From contig CM030943.1 of NCBI GenBank assembly GCA_018136815.1, positions 735,975 through 799,974 of the forward strand: a DNA stretch of 64,000 nucleotides, written 5' to 3'. This stretch comes from Isochrysis galbana. Lineage: Eukaryota; Haptophyta; Isochrysidales; Isochrysidaceae. Below the pieces are notes generated by a model. It worked only from the letters and a program-made list of their open reading frames with translations. It did not search any database and was not told where the DNA came from. The position numbers were made by a program, and so were the translations under genes. Of this stretch, positions 14,436-23,952 are shown piece by piece; within the stretch, counting starts at the first letter, position 1; every line of letters starts with the position of its first letter.

Positions 14436-14940
14436 CGACACAGTTCTATACATGAAATCCTTGTACCATGGTGAGGCCAATCTTGCAGCCATCATCCAAT
14501 ATTGTCATATTAATACTAGTAGTACTAACAAGGAGCATTAGTGCTGCTACTCTATCCCCCTAGTAGTGCACGGGGGGGTTCGCCTGATAGCAAGAGGGAA
14601 GGAGTGGGGGTGTAGAAAGTTTGCTGCGTGAAAAGTAGTGGGTCCACGGCCGCGTGTGCGGTCAGAATATTATAAAGTTTTTACTCCCACTAGCCTTGCA
14701 CTAACACGTCAGGCCACGATGCACATGACGGCACTAGGATCCATGGCACAAAACTAAGTAGTACCTGCTTATAAGTACAACTCCCCACTCGCAGGCCCCG
14801 GCTCCCATTAGTTAGAGAACTTTATTAGAACTCCCCACAAGCTCATTGGTCATTGGGTATTGGTATTGGGTGAAAACCTAGCTGACTACTAGTGAGGCGT
14901 CAACCTGCAACCTACATTAACGACTCACTAGGGAATAGCG
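14436..14940. repeat. Intergenic spacer with a family G end module
   Basis: No gene is visible. Around 14555-14690 is a copy of the family G end module: CCCCTAGTAGTGCACGGGG (a snap-back sequence), a purine-rich stretch, then GAATATTATAAAGTTTTTAC. The same arrangement recurs at 57420-57595, and inverted at 22200, 31785 and 60940. No small reading frame of the family is attached here. Confidence 0.55.
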
Positions 14941-15730
14941 CCGGCGGGGGAGGGCGGGGGGGGGGGGGGGGCGCGTTTTGGTAGTCGTCCGTTGAGAGTG
15001 AGTGGTCCTTTTGCAGAAGGCAAACGGGCAAACCTGCCCGAGAGATCCTTCTCCGATCCTCCGCAAACAAAGCAACGGCCCCCGGGGGACGGGGGCCCCT
15101 CCTCTCCTGCCGCCACCCCCGCCGCGACGGACGATCGGGCCAAGCTCGACGCCTCGCTCGCAATCGAAGCGCCCGAGAGCGGGCGCCCCCCTGACCCAGG
15201 TGCGCATGAGACTCGTCCCGTGCCGTCCCCGGACAGCCGAGCAGTAGCAAGGCCACCATGCCAAGCATGGCCAGCACAGTCCACGACAGGCCAAGGCGGG
15301 CGATTCAGGCGTGCCTGTGGGGAGAGGGATGGGTCAGCAGGGCAATGTGCTCCCGGCAAGCCATCAGGCATGCCAGGAGAGTGAGAGTGGGTGGTTCCTC
15401 CCCCATGCCCATGGCGGGGGAGGAGTGGAGAGAGGGAAGAGAAGACGAGAAGACGGGGGCACCGGAACCAGGAGGGAAGGGCCGCGGCTCGCCGCGGCCA
15501 CTCGCCTCGGCGAGAGAGATTAGCGCTTCTGGGCTCCCATTCACGAGTGCCCCTCCCCCCCCTGCGTTGTTTTTACCCGAAAGGGGATTTCCCCCAGCGT
15601 GGACTCGAGGAGAGGACGTGCTGGGGTGCGCGGGGTCGGTGCGTGCACTGGGGGGAGGACAAATATCGAGGGGAGGGGGCAGTGCCCCCTCCCCCCGGTA
15701 GCACTCGGACACCTGGCTCGTCAGGTATGG
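14940..15730. repeat. GC-rich repeat block with an inverted family A fragment
   Basis: Long open frames exist on both strands but are a by-product of high GC and poly-G/poly-C runs. Positions 15280-15440 read, on the minus strand, as the core of family A (GGAACCACCCACTCTC, CATGCCTGATGGCTTGCC). The same core occurs at 29990, 38805 and 56750. No coding call is made. Confidence 0.6.
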
Positions 15731-15847
15731 CGGGATTCCGGGACGGAAAAGTTGTGTCCAATTAGCTAGTGGCGTTGGCTAGGATATAACATTAATTATT
15801 TTATATTCGCCAACTCGACGGATACGTCGAGAACCGCTCAGGCGGGA

Positions 15848-16081
15848 ATGGGAATGGGGCGACAACCAAAGAAAAGAATAGACTTAGGGGACTTTCGCCC
15901 AATCTACGAAGTGGACAATAAAGGTAACTTAACACCTAGCGCGGAGCTCCTGTCTTTGGCCACAAAGCTAGGGATCGAGCTTCAAAACACAGAACAAACG
16001 CAAGGCTACCCAGGGGCAACAGCCACAATACGAATGCACGTACACCCCGAAAACACACGGACTAAATTGACTGCCGGGTAG
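15848..16081 (+). CDS. Divergent copy of the family G small reading frame
   Basis: Frame of 77 codons beginning MGMGRQPKKRIDLGDFRPIY. Its first ~48 residues match, position by position, the small protein tail found at 23083-23232, 22554-22742 (minus strand) and 61340-61500 (minus strand). The pattern is R-x-P-K, a hydrophobic pair, [VI]-[FY], N-x-K-G-x-L, S, then SLA/SLV and KLG or KALG. Here it continues past the point where the other copies stop (AERLA is absent). I do not recognise the protein. The low-complexity surroundings and lack of a host-gene neighbour suggest it is part of a mobile element. Whether this copy is expressed is unknown. Confidence 0.4.
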   Translation: MGMGRQPKKRIDLGDFRPIYEVDNKGNLTPSAELLSLATKLGIELQNTEQTQGYPGATATIRMHVHPENTRTKLTAG

Positions 16082-16339
16082 CCACACAAAACACCGAAGC
16101 AACAGAAATCCAGCAGTCGAAATAACACCGACGGCACAACTCAAAAGGCCTTCCTGGGACACACATCCGAGACCGGGCCCGTGGTAGTGTACCAGGGCCG
16201 TACCCATGACACCAAAAAAAAAGGAAAGAGGGGGGGAAGGCGAGGATGCGGGGCGACGGGAGCGTAGGGCGATGACGGGCGAGGGTAGAATATACCTGAA
16301 TAGCGATAGGTGTGTAGCCCTGAATCTTCAGATCTTTTT

Positions 16340-16650
16340 TTTTTCAACACTAGACTCCCTCTCCCACTCCCCCTTCAAACTACAACCAACCCAAACAGCC
16401 CGAACCCCCTCGCCCTCTGTTCAAAGCACTACCAAAAATTTCAACTCAAGACCCATGTTGTTACACTTCTCGTTTTCACCCCACTCTTGTGGGCCACAAA
16501 TACCTACAACTCAGTGCCCTGCCTTGGGCCCTCTTTCAACACCTCACTCCCTCTCCCACTCCCTCTTCCAACTACAACCAACCCAAGAAGCACAAACCCC
16601 TCGCCCTCAGTTTCAAGCACCAAAAATTTCGACTCAAGACAAGAGGGAGG
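16340..16650. repeat. Imperfect direct repeat, period about 186 bp
   Basis: CTCCCTCTCCCACTCC, followed by an ACTACAACCAACCCAA stretch and a CAAAAATTTC...ACTCAAGAC tail, occurs twice (from about 16354 and from about 16540). The open frames over it on the plus strand are Ser/Thr/Pro-rich and unconvincing as genes. AGCCCTGAATCTTCAGA just before it (16316) recurs at 54213, with variants at 46338 and 46447. Confidence 0.6.
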
Positions 16651-16942
16651 ACATGTCTTGAGGCGGCGTCGCTGCCCAATGCCTAGCGCAAGGGTATAGC
16701 GCCCCCACTCAGACATCTCCTTCCCCACAGCTCCTCTCTGAGGAGTTGCTCCTCACCCTCCCATTAGGCCCCCTTGCCTGCGAGACCATAACAGGATCCT
16801 GGCGTGGGGGGCTGTCTGAGTGTGGAGGGAGGGGTGCTCCGGCTCCGGCTAGCGCAGGTAGAAAGCTAGTGAAGAGCTGGGTGGCATAAGGGGGAAGGGT
16901 GCTTGCGCTTGCCGCGGCAGGGAGTCCTGTCTTGAGTGAGCG

Positions 16943-17251
16943 CTAGTCCCGTTCCTTTGCCGCGCCGCGACCCATAAAAAATTGTTGAAAATTAAAATTA
17001 GTAGTAGTAATTAAATCCTTCCCTCCGATGCGGGAGTGGACTTTTGGCTTTGGGCGTCGGCCCTCACTGAGGACATTGGCGGAAGATTTGATGGAAAGAT
17101 CTAGGTCCCACCATTGGTGGGAGTATGTGGCGTTCACGGCGGTCGAAAAGTCGGAGACAGGATTTTGATCGAATTTGTCGAGGTGATTCGATGTCGTCTT
17201 ACGCGCTAGTGGTGTTGTTGTACGTTGTGGTTGTGGTTGACTGGCCCACAA
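16943..17251 (-). CDS. Small ORF with LDKF...WWDLD motif, copy 1
   Basis: 102-residue frame, function unknown. It shares an ordered set of motifs with the minus-strand frame at 25740-26075: TTT/TTS, LDKF, a ~25-residue spacer, WWDLD, then a serine-rich tail. The DNA similarity is weak while the protein motif order is kept, which suggests an old shared coding element rather than a recent DNA repeat. No domain is recognised. It may be a transposon-derived frame or a decayed gene fragment. Confidence 0.3.
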   Translation of the reverse strand: MWASQPQPQRTTTPLARKTTSNHLDKFDQNPVSDFSTAVNATYSHQWWDLDLSIKSSANVLSEGRRPKPKVHSRIGGKDLITTTNFNFQQFFMGRGAAKERD

Positions 17252-17580
17252 CTACGTAAACTGGCCATATAAGAGATGTTTCATTGCAGTACCTATGATG
17301 ACTTGCAATCACAATGTACACGCCGTGCGTGGGCACGGCGCGATGTGCATCGGTCCCCCCGCGGATACGCCGTGCGTGCGCATGTCAACCCGTTCCATAT
17401 ATGTAGCCCCTGCGGCCCACAACTACGTAAACTGGCCATATAAGAGATGTTTCGTTACACAGCGCCTGTGATGACTTGCAATCACATGTGCACGCCGTGC
17501 GTGGGCACGGCGCGATGTGCACCGGCGCCCCCCCCCCGCGGAGGCGCCGTGCGTGCGCATAGCAACTTCCAGGAAGGTGC
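17242..17580 (+). repeat. Family D tandem pair (about 171-bp unit)
   Basis: GGCCCACAACTACGTAAACT starts at 17242 and again at 17413. Each unit continues through ATAAGAGATGTTTC, GATGACTTGCAATCACA, then a GC-rich palindrome (CACGCCGTGCGTGGGCACGG) and a CCGTGCGTGCGCAT tail. Related sequence occurs inverted at 18690-19010 and 35690-36010, and direct at 43915-44010. Confidence 0.75.
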
Positions 17581-17696
17581 ACGCCGTGCGTTCACTCTTT
17601 TCGCGGAGGACGGGCGGAACCCCCCATGGGACCGGTTGATTGTTCCCCCCTCTCATCGGCCTACCAGAGTGAGAAGGCTCCTACTTCCCTCCTCGC

Positions 17697-18422
17697 TCAC
17701 CCTCCAGCTCTCTCCTCGGCCTCGTCTTCCTCACATCGGGACGACGATCGGGTGCACCTGACGAAACCCTTTTGTCTGCGCATCCGGGACGGCGTGCGGA
17801 AACTTCCATGCGCACGCACGGAGTACCCGCGCGGGGGGAGACCGAGGCACACGCATCTTGGCGAAGTGTGGATTGCCATCATGCACACGGCGTGCACGGC
17901 GTGCGCCTGCCGAAACCCTTTTCTGCGCGGAAACTTCCGCTGGGACAGGCGCAGCTTCGGCAGGGGCTGCGGCTGGCGCTGCGGTTGGCGGTTGGCGCTG
18001 CGGCTGGCTTCCTTCTCATCGGCGAGAGCGAGCGCGTGGGCGGTCTCGACCTCCTCCATCGACTCGGCTGGCTCCTCGACATCCGCAACCCGCGCGATGG
18101 GAACAAGAAGACCTGGAGCGTCCGACGCACAGTCCTCGTTCTCCTCTTCTCCTCCCACAGGCCCGGAGTCCTCGTCGGTGGTGGTGGTGGTGGCCTCATC
18201 GGTCGGGGAAAGGGCCTCCTCCTCGGCATCAGGAACGCGAACAGGATCCGCCTCCTCCGCCGCGCCCTTGGAGCAGGAAGAGGAACGAGTCGTGCGAGCA
18301 GCGCTTGCGCTCGGCGTCCAGTCGACAGGTGGCTGTGTCGAGCGAGTCGAACGAAACCAGCGAGCAGGAGCACGAGAGGAGAGGACGGAGGACCGTACCG
18401 ATGCGCGCCGAGTCGTCACCAT
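17697..18422 (-). CDS. Hypothetical acidic low-complexity protein
   Basis: 241-residue frame starting MVTTRRASVRSSVLSS. A basic N-terminus is followed by a long acidic Glu/Asp/Thr-rich middle and a basic Gln/Arg-rich tail. No domain is recognised. Support for this strand is contextual: its ATG sits at the edge of a ~0.7 kb block that is duplicated at 35403-36092, where the same edge adjoins the ankyrin gene, so the block may supply a 5' region. GC-rich sequence also leaves long frames on the plus strand, so the call is weak. Confidence 0.3.
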   Translation of the reverse strand: MVTTRRASVRSSVLSSRAPARWFRSTRSTQPPVDWTPSASAARTTRSSSCSKGAAEEADPVRVPDAEEEALSPTDEATTTTTDEDSGPVGGEEENEDCASDAPGLLVPIARVADVEEPAESMEEVETAHALALADEKEASRSANRQPQRQPQPLPKLRLSQRKFPRRKGFRQAHAVHAVCMMAIHTSPRCVCLGLPPRGYSVRAHGSFRTPSRMRRQKGFVRCTRSSSRCEEDEAEERAGG

Positions 18423-19113
18423 CGTGAGGAAGACGAGGGCGAGGAGAGAGCTGGAGGGTGAGCGAGGAGGGAGGAGGGAGGCAGGCAGTAGGAGCCGTCT
18501 CTCTCTGGTAGGTCGATGAGAGGGGGAGGAGGGGACCCGGGGGAGGGGGCCCCGGGGGAGCGGAGAGACCCCAAGACCTCGATTGTTTACGTTAGTGTTT
18601 TCGCAATATACGGTAATATTTTCCCCGGTCCCAGGGGTGCCCCCGCGGTTCCCGACCGCCTCTGCGTCCAGAGTCCCCCCGCGGAAAGAGTGAACGCACG
18701 GCGTGCACCTTCCTGGAAGTTGCTATGCGCACGCACGGCGCCCCGCGGGGGGGGGGAGCCGATGTGCATACGCACGGCGTGCACAATGATTGCAAGCAAT
18801 CACACGTGCTGCGCAAACGAAACGTCTCGTATATGGCTACTTTACGTTAATGTGGGCCTTAGGGAAAAAAGTTTCTATGCGCACGCACGGCGCCCTCGCG
18901 AGGGGGAAGTCGATGCGCATACGCACGGCGTGCTCAATGATTGCAAGTAATCACATGTGCTGCGTAAACGAAACATCTCGTATACGGCGACTTTATGTTA
19001 AAAAAAGTTTCTATGCACATCTCGTATACGGCGATTAGCTTTGTTTTGTACCACTATTGTTCATAACTAAAAAGAAAACAGATTGTGGTCCTCTTTTGAC
19101 GGAACGCGACTTT
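18403..19113. repeat. Duplicated 0.7-kb block, copy 1
   Basis: Nearly identical to 35403-36092. Shared sequence runs from GCGCGCCGAGTCG through TTTACGTTAGTGTTTTCGC, inverted family D sequence and CATAACTAAAAAGAAAACAG, and ends at TTTTGACGGAACGCGACTT. Copy 1 carries a short extra segment around 19015-19040. In both copies the low-coordinate edge abuts the start of a minus-strand reading frame. Confidence 0.9.
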
Positions 19114-19173
19114 TCAGCCCCTCAACACTAGGGTTAAACAAGCACAGACAAGAAAACTCCAACAAAACCTCAA

Positions 19174-21111
19174 TCAAGCGTTGTCATTCCAGTCATCTGT
19201 CTCCTCTGTGCCCCTGTCTTCTTGCGCAATGCGACGTGCTGCAATGGCGGCGCTCAAGGCTTCCATCAAGTCGATTCCTCCACTCTTCTTTGTGGTGGAC
19301 CTATCATCTCCCTTGGTTCTGCTTATGTTTGTCGCTGCGCACTCCTTGGACGAGTCATCGGCGCGAAAGACTTTCTTTAGCTTGAAGCCGCCCTGAGTGA
19401 TTTCATCCAGGACTGCAGAGAGGCCGCGTGCGTGGTCACTTGCTACCGCTGGCAATGGTGGTTCAGGCTGCATTGCCTTCACAGCTGGAGCTTCCAAGCC
19501 AAGTGCTTTTGGAGACGGCCGCTTGGCCATCATTGACTGATGGATATGTGGTGGAGGCTCTGGATTAGATGGGGCAAGGGGCGGCGGGGCGAGAGGGGGA
19601 GGAGCCGGCCGTGGTGGAGCATGTGGAGGTACGGTGAGCGGAGGCGGGCTCAGAAGAGTTGGGGGTGGAAGAGTTGGGGCAGGTGGGGGCGGGGCCGGTG
19701 GTGTGGGAATGGGAGGGGGTGGAGTTGTCGGCGAAGCGGGAGGGAAGGCAGGTGATGGAACCGCCAAGAGAGGAGGTGGGTGAGGAGGAGTCAAAGGAGG
19801 CATCTGCTTGAGAACCTCAAATCCATCTTGGTAGAAGACAGGATTCGCTGGTCGAGATATACGGCGCTGCGGTTCCCGGTCGATGGTGCGCACGTGCTGA
19901 CGCTGTAGGTGCTGCAGTAGTTGCTCCTGCCGATCTCGATACGATCTTTCCGATCTGTCCACAGATGTATGGATTGTTGTACTAGAGTCGGGCTGAGATG
20001 GCGAGATATACAGCAGACGAGGGTTGGTGATGTTGTTGGAATACTGTCGGTCGGTGACTCCTGGTAAGGGAGGCATTGCGTCGAGTTCTGCCCTGGTCAA
20101 ATTGTTTGCCAATGCATCGACAATTATCCTGATACAAGGTGGATGAAGATCAAGATGATAATCGCAACACGACTAGAATATCGCGTATCTCTCAGTAGCG
20201 AATAGGTTGACAAAGACAGCACATACCGTGCAGTCTCTCGATTGTCCATGTCGCGACGTCTGATACCAGCCGTTCGGAAGAGCACCTTCCACTCCTCTGG
20301 GACGTTGTGAGTCTGCGGCGGCATTGAGCTCAAAGGGTGATCATCACAATGGGACGGATGCGTCCCACAAAGGCCCACGACGTGATGCAAAAAAGGCGTG
20401 CTGCAAAGGAGATGCAATTTAATTTAAGGAAGGTCTCAAAGCAGTAGCGCACCGAGAAGCCGAGCTTTTCGTCCCATCCCACGTGGCTGGAAACACGTGA
20501 TGGTGGACCTGACTGTGTCTCCATCGGAGACAGCCAAGCAGCCTTCATATTGCTTTCAAATACGTCGGCATCCACATCGCTCGAGAAGCAGATCCCGTGC
20601 ACCTGATCATGATATTCGTGCAAGTCGCTGTGTGTTGAGTATTGCAGTCGCTCATGACACAGATGAGCTCTAGTGGTGCAGCCTTTCAAGTAGAGGATGC
20701 ACGCAAAACCTGCGCACTCATCTCAGGCAGGAACACGTGCGTGGCGCGCACCTCTTTCCCGAGGGCAAACGTATGAAGCGGGTGTAATCCAGTGTCTCCG
20801 CTCACGATCTGCCGGCTGAAGGTGGCCGGCGCGCGCATCTCTTGGTCCAGGAGCACCGCTGCATCGTGACGGCGAACGAACCTGAGCCGCTGACGCGCTT
20901 GTTTGTCAGTGCACCAGACGAGGGTTCCCTCGCCCTTGTTGAGCCATGACTCTCTACCGTTGGCTGCGTAGAAGATTCCGTCTGCCTTGATGATGGTCGT
21001 CGACTCGTCTGAGGGGCTGCGCCGCTGCCCGAGGCGACGCAAGCGCATGCGGAAGCGGTGCCAGCGCTTGCAGGCACGAGATTGCCCACCGGAAAGTCCC
21101 GAAAGCCTCAA
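19174..21111 (-). CDS. WASP-family actin nucleation-promoting factor
   Basis: Spliced minus-strand gene: exons 21111-20752, 20602-20453, 20312-20227 and 20128-19174, 516 residues. WASP proteins bind GTP-loaded Cdc42/Rac and activate the Arp2/3 complex to branch actin. Domain order is complete. The WH1/EVH1 fold spans about residues 35-140 (FYAANGRESW, LHTFALGKE). CRIB is at about 152-170 (GPPSRVSSHVGWDEKLGF), and the GBD tail continues VPEEWKVLFRTAGIRRRD...NRETAR. The proline-rich region is 308-394. WH2 is 432-454 (GLSAVLDEITQGGFKLKKV), the central helix 482-499 (LMEALSAAIAARR), and the acidic tail ends DDWNDNA with the expected tryptophan. Introns are 149, 140 and 98 nt, all GT-AG and in frame. 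The first codon is the most upstream in-frame ATG; a short upstream coding exon cannot be excluded. Confidence 0.88.
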
Positions 21112-21476
21112 AGCGGTTGGATTCTCTCAATACAGAGAAGAGAAGAAGAAACGAGGGTGGGGGGAGGGGGGGCCACCAACGAGCAAGGAAGGGGTGGGAG
21201 TGAGAAGAGGAAAGTCTGGTGGTGGACGAAGACAGCGGACTACAACAACCCGGGGCCACACACGGAATCGCGCTTCTCTAGAGCTCTACTACTCTACTTG
21301 GGAAGAAGGAGAGGAAGGAAGAAAACCGGACCGTGACAACTTGTCTGAGGTCAAGAAGGTCAAATCTGAATTTAGAACCCCCCCCCCCCCCTCGCCGAAA
21401 CTGTAGCCGCTCTGGAACTCAATTTCCCCCTCCTCCCGAACACCAAGACACTAAGACACGGGGCTTCTAGGAGCTC

Positions 21477-21935
<459 letters not shown>

Positions 21936-22186
21936 CTGTCTCCCCCGCCCCCTCTCCCCCCCCCCCCCCCACCTCCTTCTGTCTCTATCACGTGGACATT
22001 ACATATTCATACTCAGTCTTGCTCTCCCACCCCCACCTCTCGCTTAATACTCCCTCGCATCCCGAATTCTGAGATGGACATTACTCCCTCTCCCCCTTTT
22101 CCCCATCCCCCTCTCCCCGTGACGGCGTATCATTAAAAATTAAAAAGCACGTACCGATCGCAAATAGCACGACAGCACGACCCTGA

Positions 22187-22990
22187 ATGGGAAATACGGT
22201 TAGGGCGGTCAAAAAAAACTTCTTAATAATCTCGCCGCGCGCGCGACCCTGCACAGTATCTACGCAGCCTCGCCCGCTTCCCTTCACCCCCCCTCCACCT
22301 GCCTTGCGGCTCGTCCCCTCGTGCTCTATCTACCTAGGGGTTGGGTGCAATGGGTTTTCAGTGGCAGGCGGTGTGTACCGATTCTCGATGGCCTGTTTCA
22401 CTCCTTCCTCTTGCGCCATCGGGCTACCGGCTGTTATGTGTTTGCTCATCGTGTTAGGTGTTAGGGGTCAGGCAGCTGCGGTTCAGTTCGTCCGAGGGCT
22501 GCCGGGCTGCTGTCAGGTGATGAGCGATTCGCGGGGGGGGATCGCGTGGTTAGTTAGGCAAGTCGTTCCGCTATGTTGAGGGCTTGTGCTACCAGGGATA
22601 GATTCGTGTTCATGACTAGGGCGCCTTTATCGTTGGTTATAAAGACTGGGGTGCTGAGATCACGTGGAGATTTGATCTTCGGCTTCCTTCCCTGGGAGGC
22701 CTTGTGCGTGCGTGCAGTTGCGAATTTGTCCGGGGGTTGCACGACCTCTGGCGAGGACTGTGAACCTGTTCAGAACTCTTTCGATGACCGGCACGTGATG
22801 AAAGGTGTAGTTTTCGAATTCTACTTTGTAGAAGTCGCGCCTATTATGTATTTCCCTGCTATGAGGTAAAGGGCTTTGACTTTGAGGCTATCCGGCAACG
22901 CTGAGTTCGGGTGTGCGAATAGTCTGTCTTTAGTTTTTTGAGTCTTCGATCTGTCTTTCGCTGGGGTGTATCCCGCCACGCCTTCTATGG
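22187..22990 (-). repeat. Family G element, minus-oriented copy
   Basis: Begins AGGGCGGTC then a T-rich/A-rich stretch with TTAATAATCTCGCC, followed about 100 bp later by CACCTGCCTTGCGG and the CCCCTCGTGCTC...TAGGGG snap-back. Farther in, a small minus-strand frame lies at 22554-22742. Upstream of it is protein-like sequence resembling the inverted segment at 61540-61745 (DRLFA, PxSLKV, KALY, IA). The copy looks decayed. Family unknown; no transposase or polymerase is recognised. Confidence 0.6.
22554..22742 (-). CDS. Family G small reading frame
   Basis: 62-codon frame whose C-terminal ~45 residues are conserved with 23083-23232. It reads GRKPKIKSP, LSTPVFI, NDKGAL, SLVAQALN and ends IAERLA followed by a stop. 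The N-terminal part is basic (THKASQGRKPKIK). Function unknown. Conservation of residues and of the stop position between divergent copies suggests past protein-level selection. Confidence 0.4.
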   Translation of the reverse strand: MQPPDKFATARTHKASQGRKPKIKSPRDLSTPVFITNDKGALVMNTNLSLVAQALNIAERLA

Positions 22991-23034
22991 TTTGAAATAT
23001 CTGAAGTGTGGACGGGCACCTGGCACCTGGCTAG

Positions 23035-23605
23035 GTGCGTCGAGTTTTCGCGGTGTTTCCCGCAGAATCTCTACATTTTATGGTGCAAGAAAGGAAACCT
23101 AAGCTTAAAAAACCGATAGAATTCAGCACCCCCGTATTTATCGAGAATAGAAAAGGTAGGCTACAGATAAGCGAGAAGTTTAAGTTTAGCCTCGTAGCAA
23201 AAGCGCTCGGTCTCGCCGAGAGGCTCGCTTAAAACGACGCGCTATATCCCGCTTCAATTGATTATTCGGACATGCGACCGATAATAACTGTCACAGCCAC
23301 AGCATGAAAAGCAGCTTAACGTACACACAACAGCGACGGAAACCCACAACGTATTTAGAACAAACAAGTCACTCAGCGGCACAGGATGAAGGCGGGAATA
23401 TACCGCTGACCGCTAAGGGCAGGTGCACCCCGCTCAGCTCAAACCCCCCACACGACCCGAGCCCCCAAGTAGAGCACGAGGGGAGTTGCCGGAATGCGGG
23501 AAGTGAGGGTGAGGAAGGGGAATGGGCGTGGCTACGAGGGCGTAACCCAGTGCCACGTGTGAGGCGAGGATATTAAAAGGTTTTTATAGCCACTGCTCGC
23601 GTTCA
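23035..23605 (+). repeat. Family G element, plus-oriented copy
   Basis: Opposite orientation to the copy at 22187-22990, so the two lie back to back with their T-rich ends outward. It holds the small frame at 23083-23232 and ends with GTAGAGCACGAGGGG, TGAGGCGAGGATATTAAAAG and GTTTTTATAGCC. This is the inverse of the end at 60940-61110. Confidence 0.6.
23083..23232 (+). CDS. Family G small reading frame (best-preserved copy)
   Basis: In-frame from VQERKPKLKKPIEFSTPVF through ENRKGRLQISEKF and SLVAKALGL to AERLA and stop. It is strongly basic at the start. The matching minus-strand frames at 22554-22742 and 61340-61500 end in the same AERLA stop, and 15848-16081 carries the same pattern. I do not recognise the family. 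It could be the C-terminus of a longer element-encoded protein. Confidence 0.45.
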   Translation: MQERKPKLKKPIEFSTPVFIENRKGRLQISEKFKFSLVAKALGLAERLA

Positions 23606-23952
23606 AAGTGGCTTCTTTGCTCACAACCGCACCCGCCCGCATAGGCCATGGGCATCAAATTGAAAACTGGCGTGAACACGACAAACAGCAAAGCGTGTAT
23701 TGGATATTTTGCGTACATGCATGATGCCGGTATGAGCATGAACCTGAAAACTAGAAGCAGATTTGCATGTGTAGATGAATGCCCCTCACGATTATGGGTT
23801 AATATCGGCGTTTAGCCAACAACAAGGCGCGCGTTGTGTGCGCGCGCACACGGTATTGTGCGCACTGCCGCACTTGTGCCCATGGCATGAAATCTCTTAG
23901 CGCCAGCAAGGCAATACCAGACAAGAGGCGTAGAGCTCTTCTCGTCGTGTTC

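Noticed and set aside
14912-15765. Overlapping frames of 120-147 codons on all strands
   Set aside because: GC-rich repeat sequence leaves many frames open at once; no motif or homologous pattern.
17242-17580. Possible CRISPR-like array
   Set aside because: Only two units of ~171 bp with no short spacer structure, in a eukaryotic genome; it is a tandem duplication of family D.
17858-18519. Plus-strand Arg/Pro/Trp-rich frames opposite the acidic protein
   Set aside because: They mirror acidic codons on the other strand and contain runs such as WWWWW typical of antisense reading.
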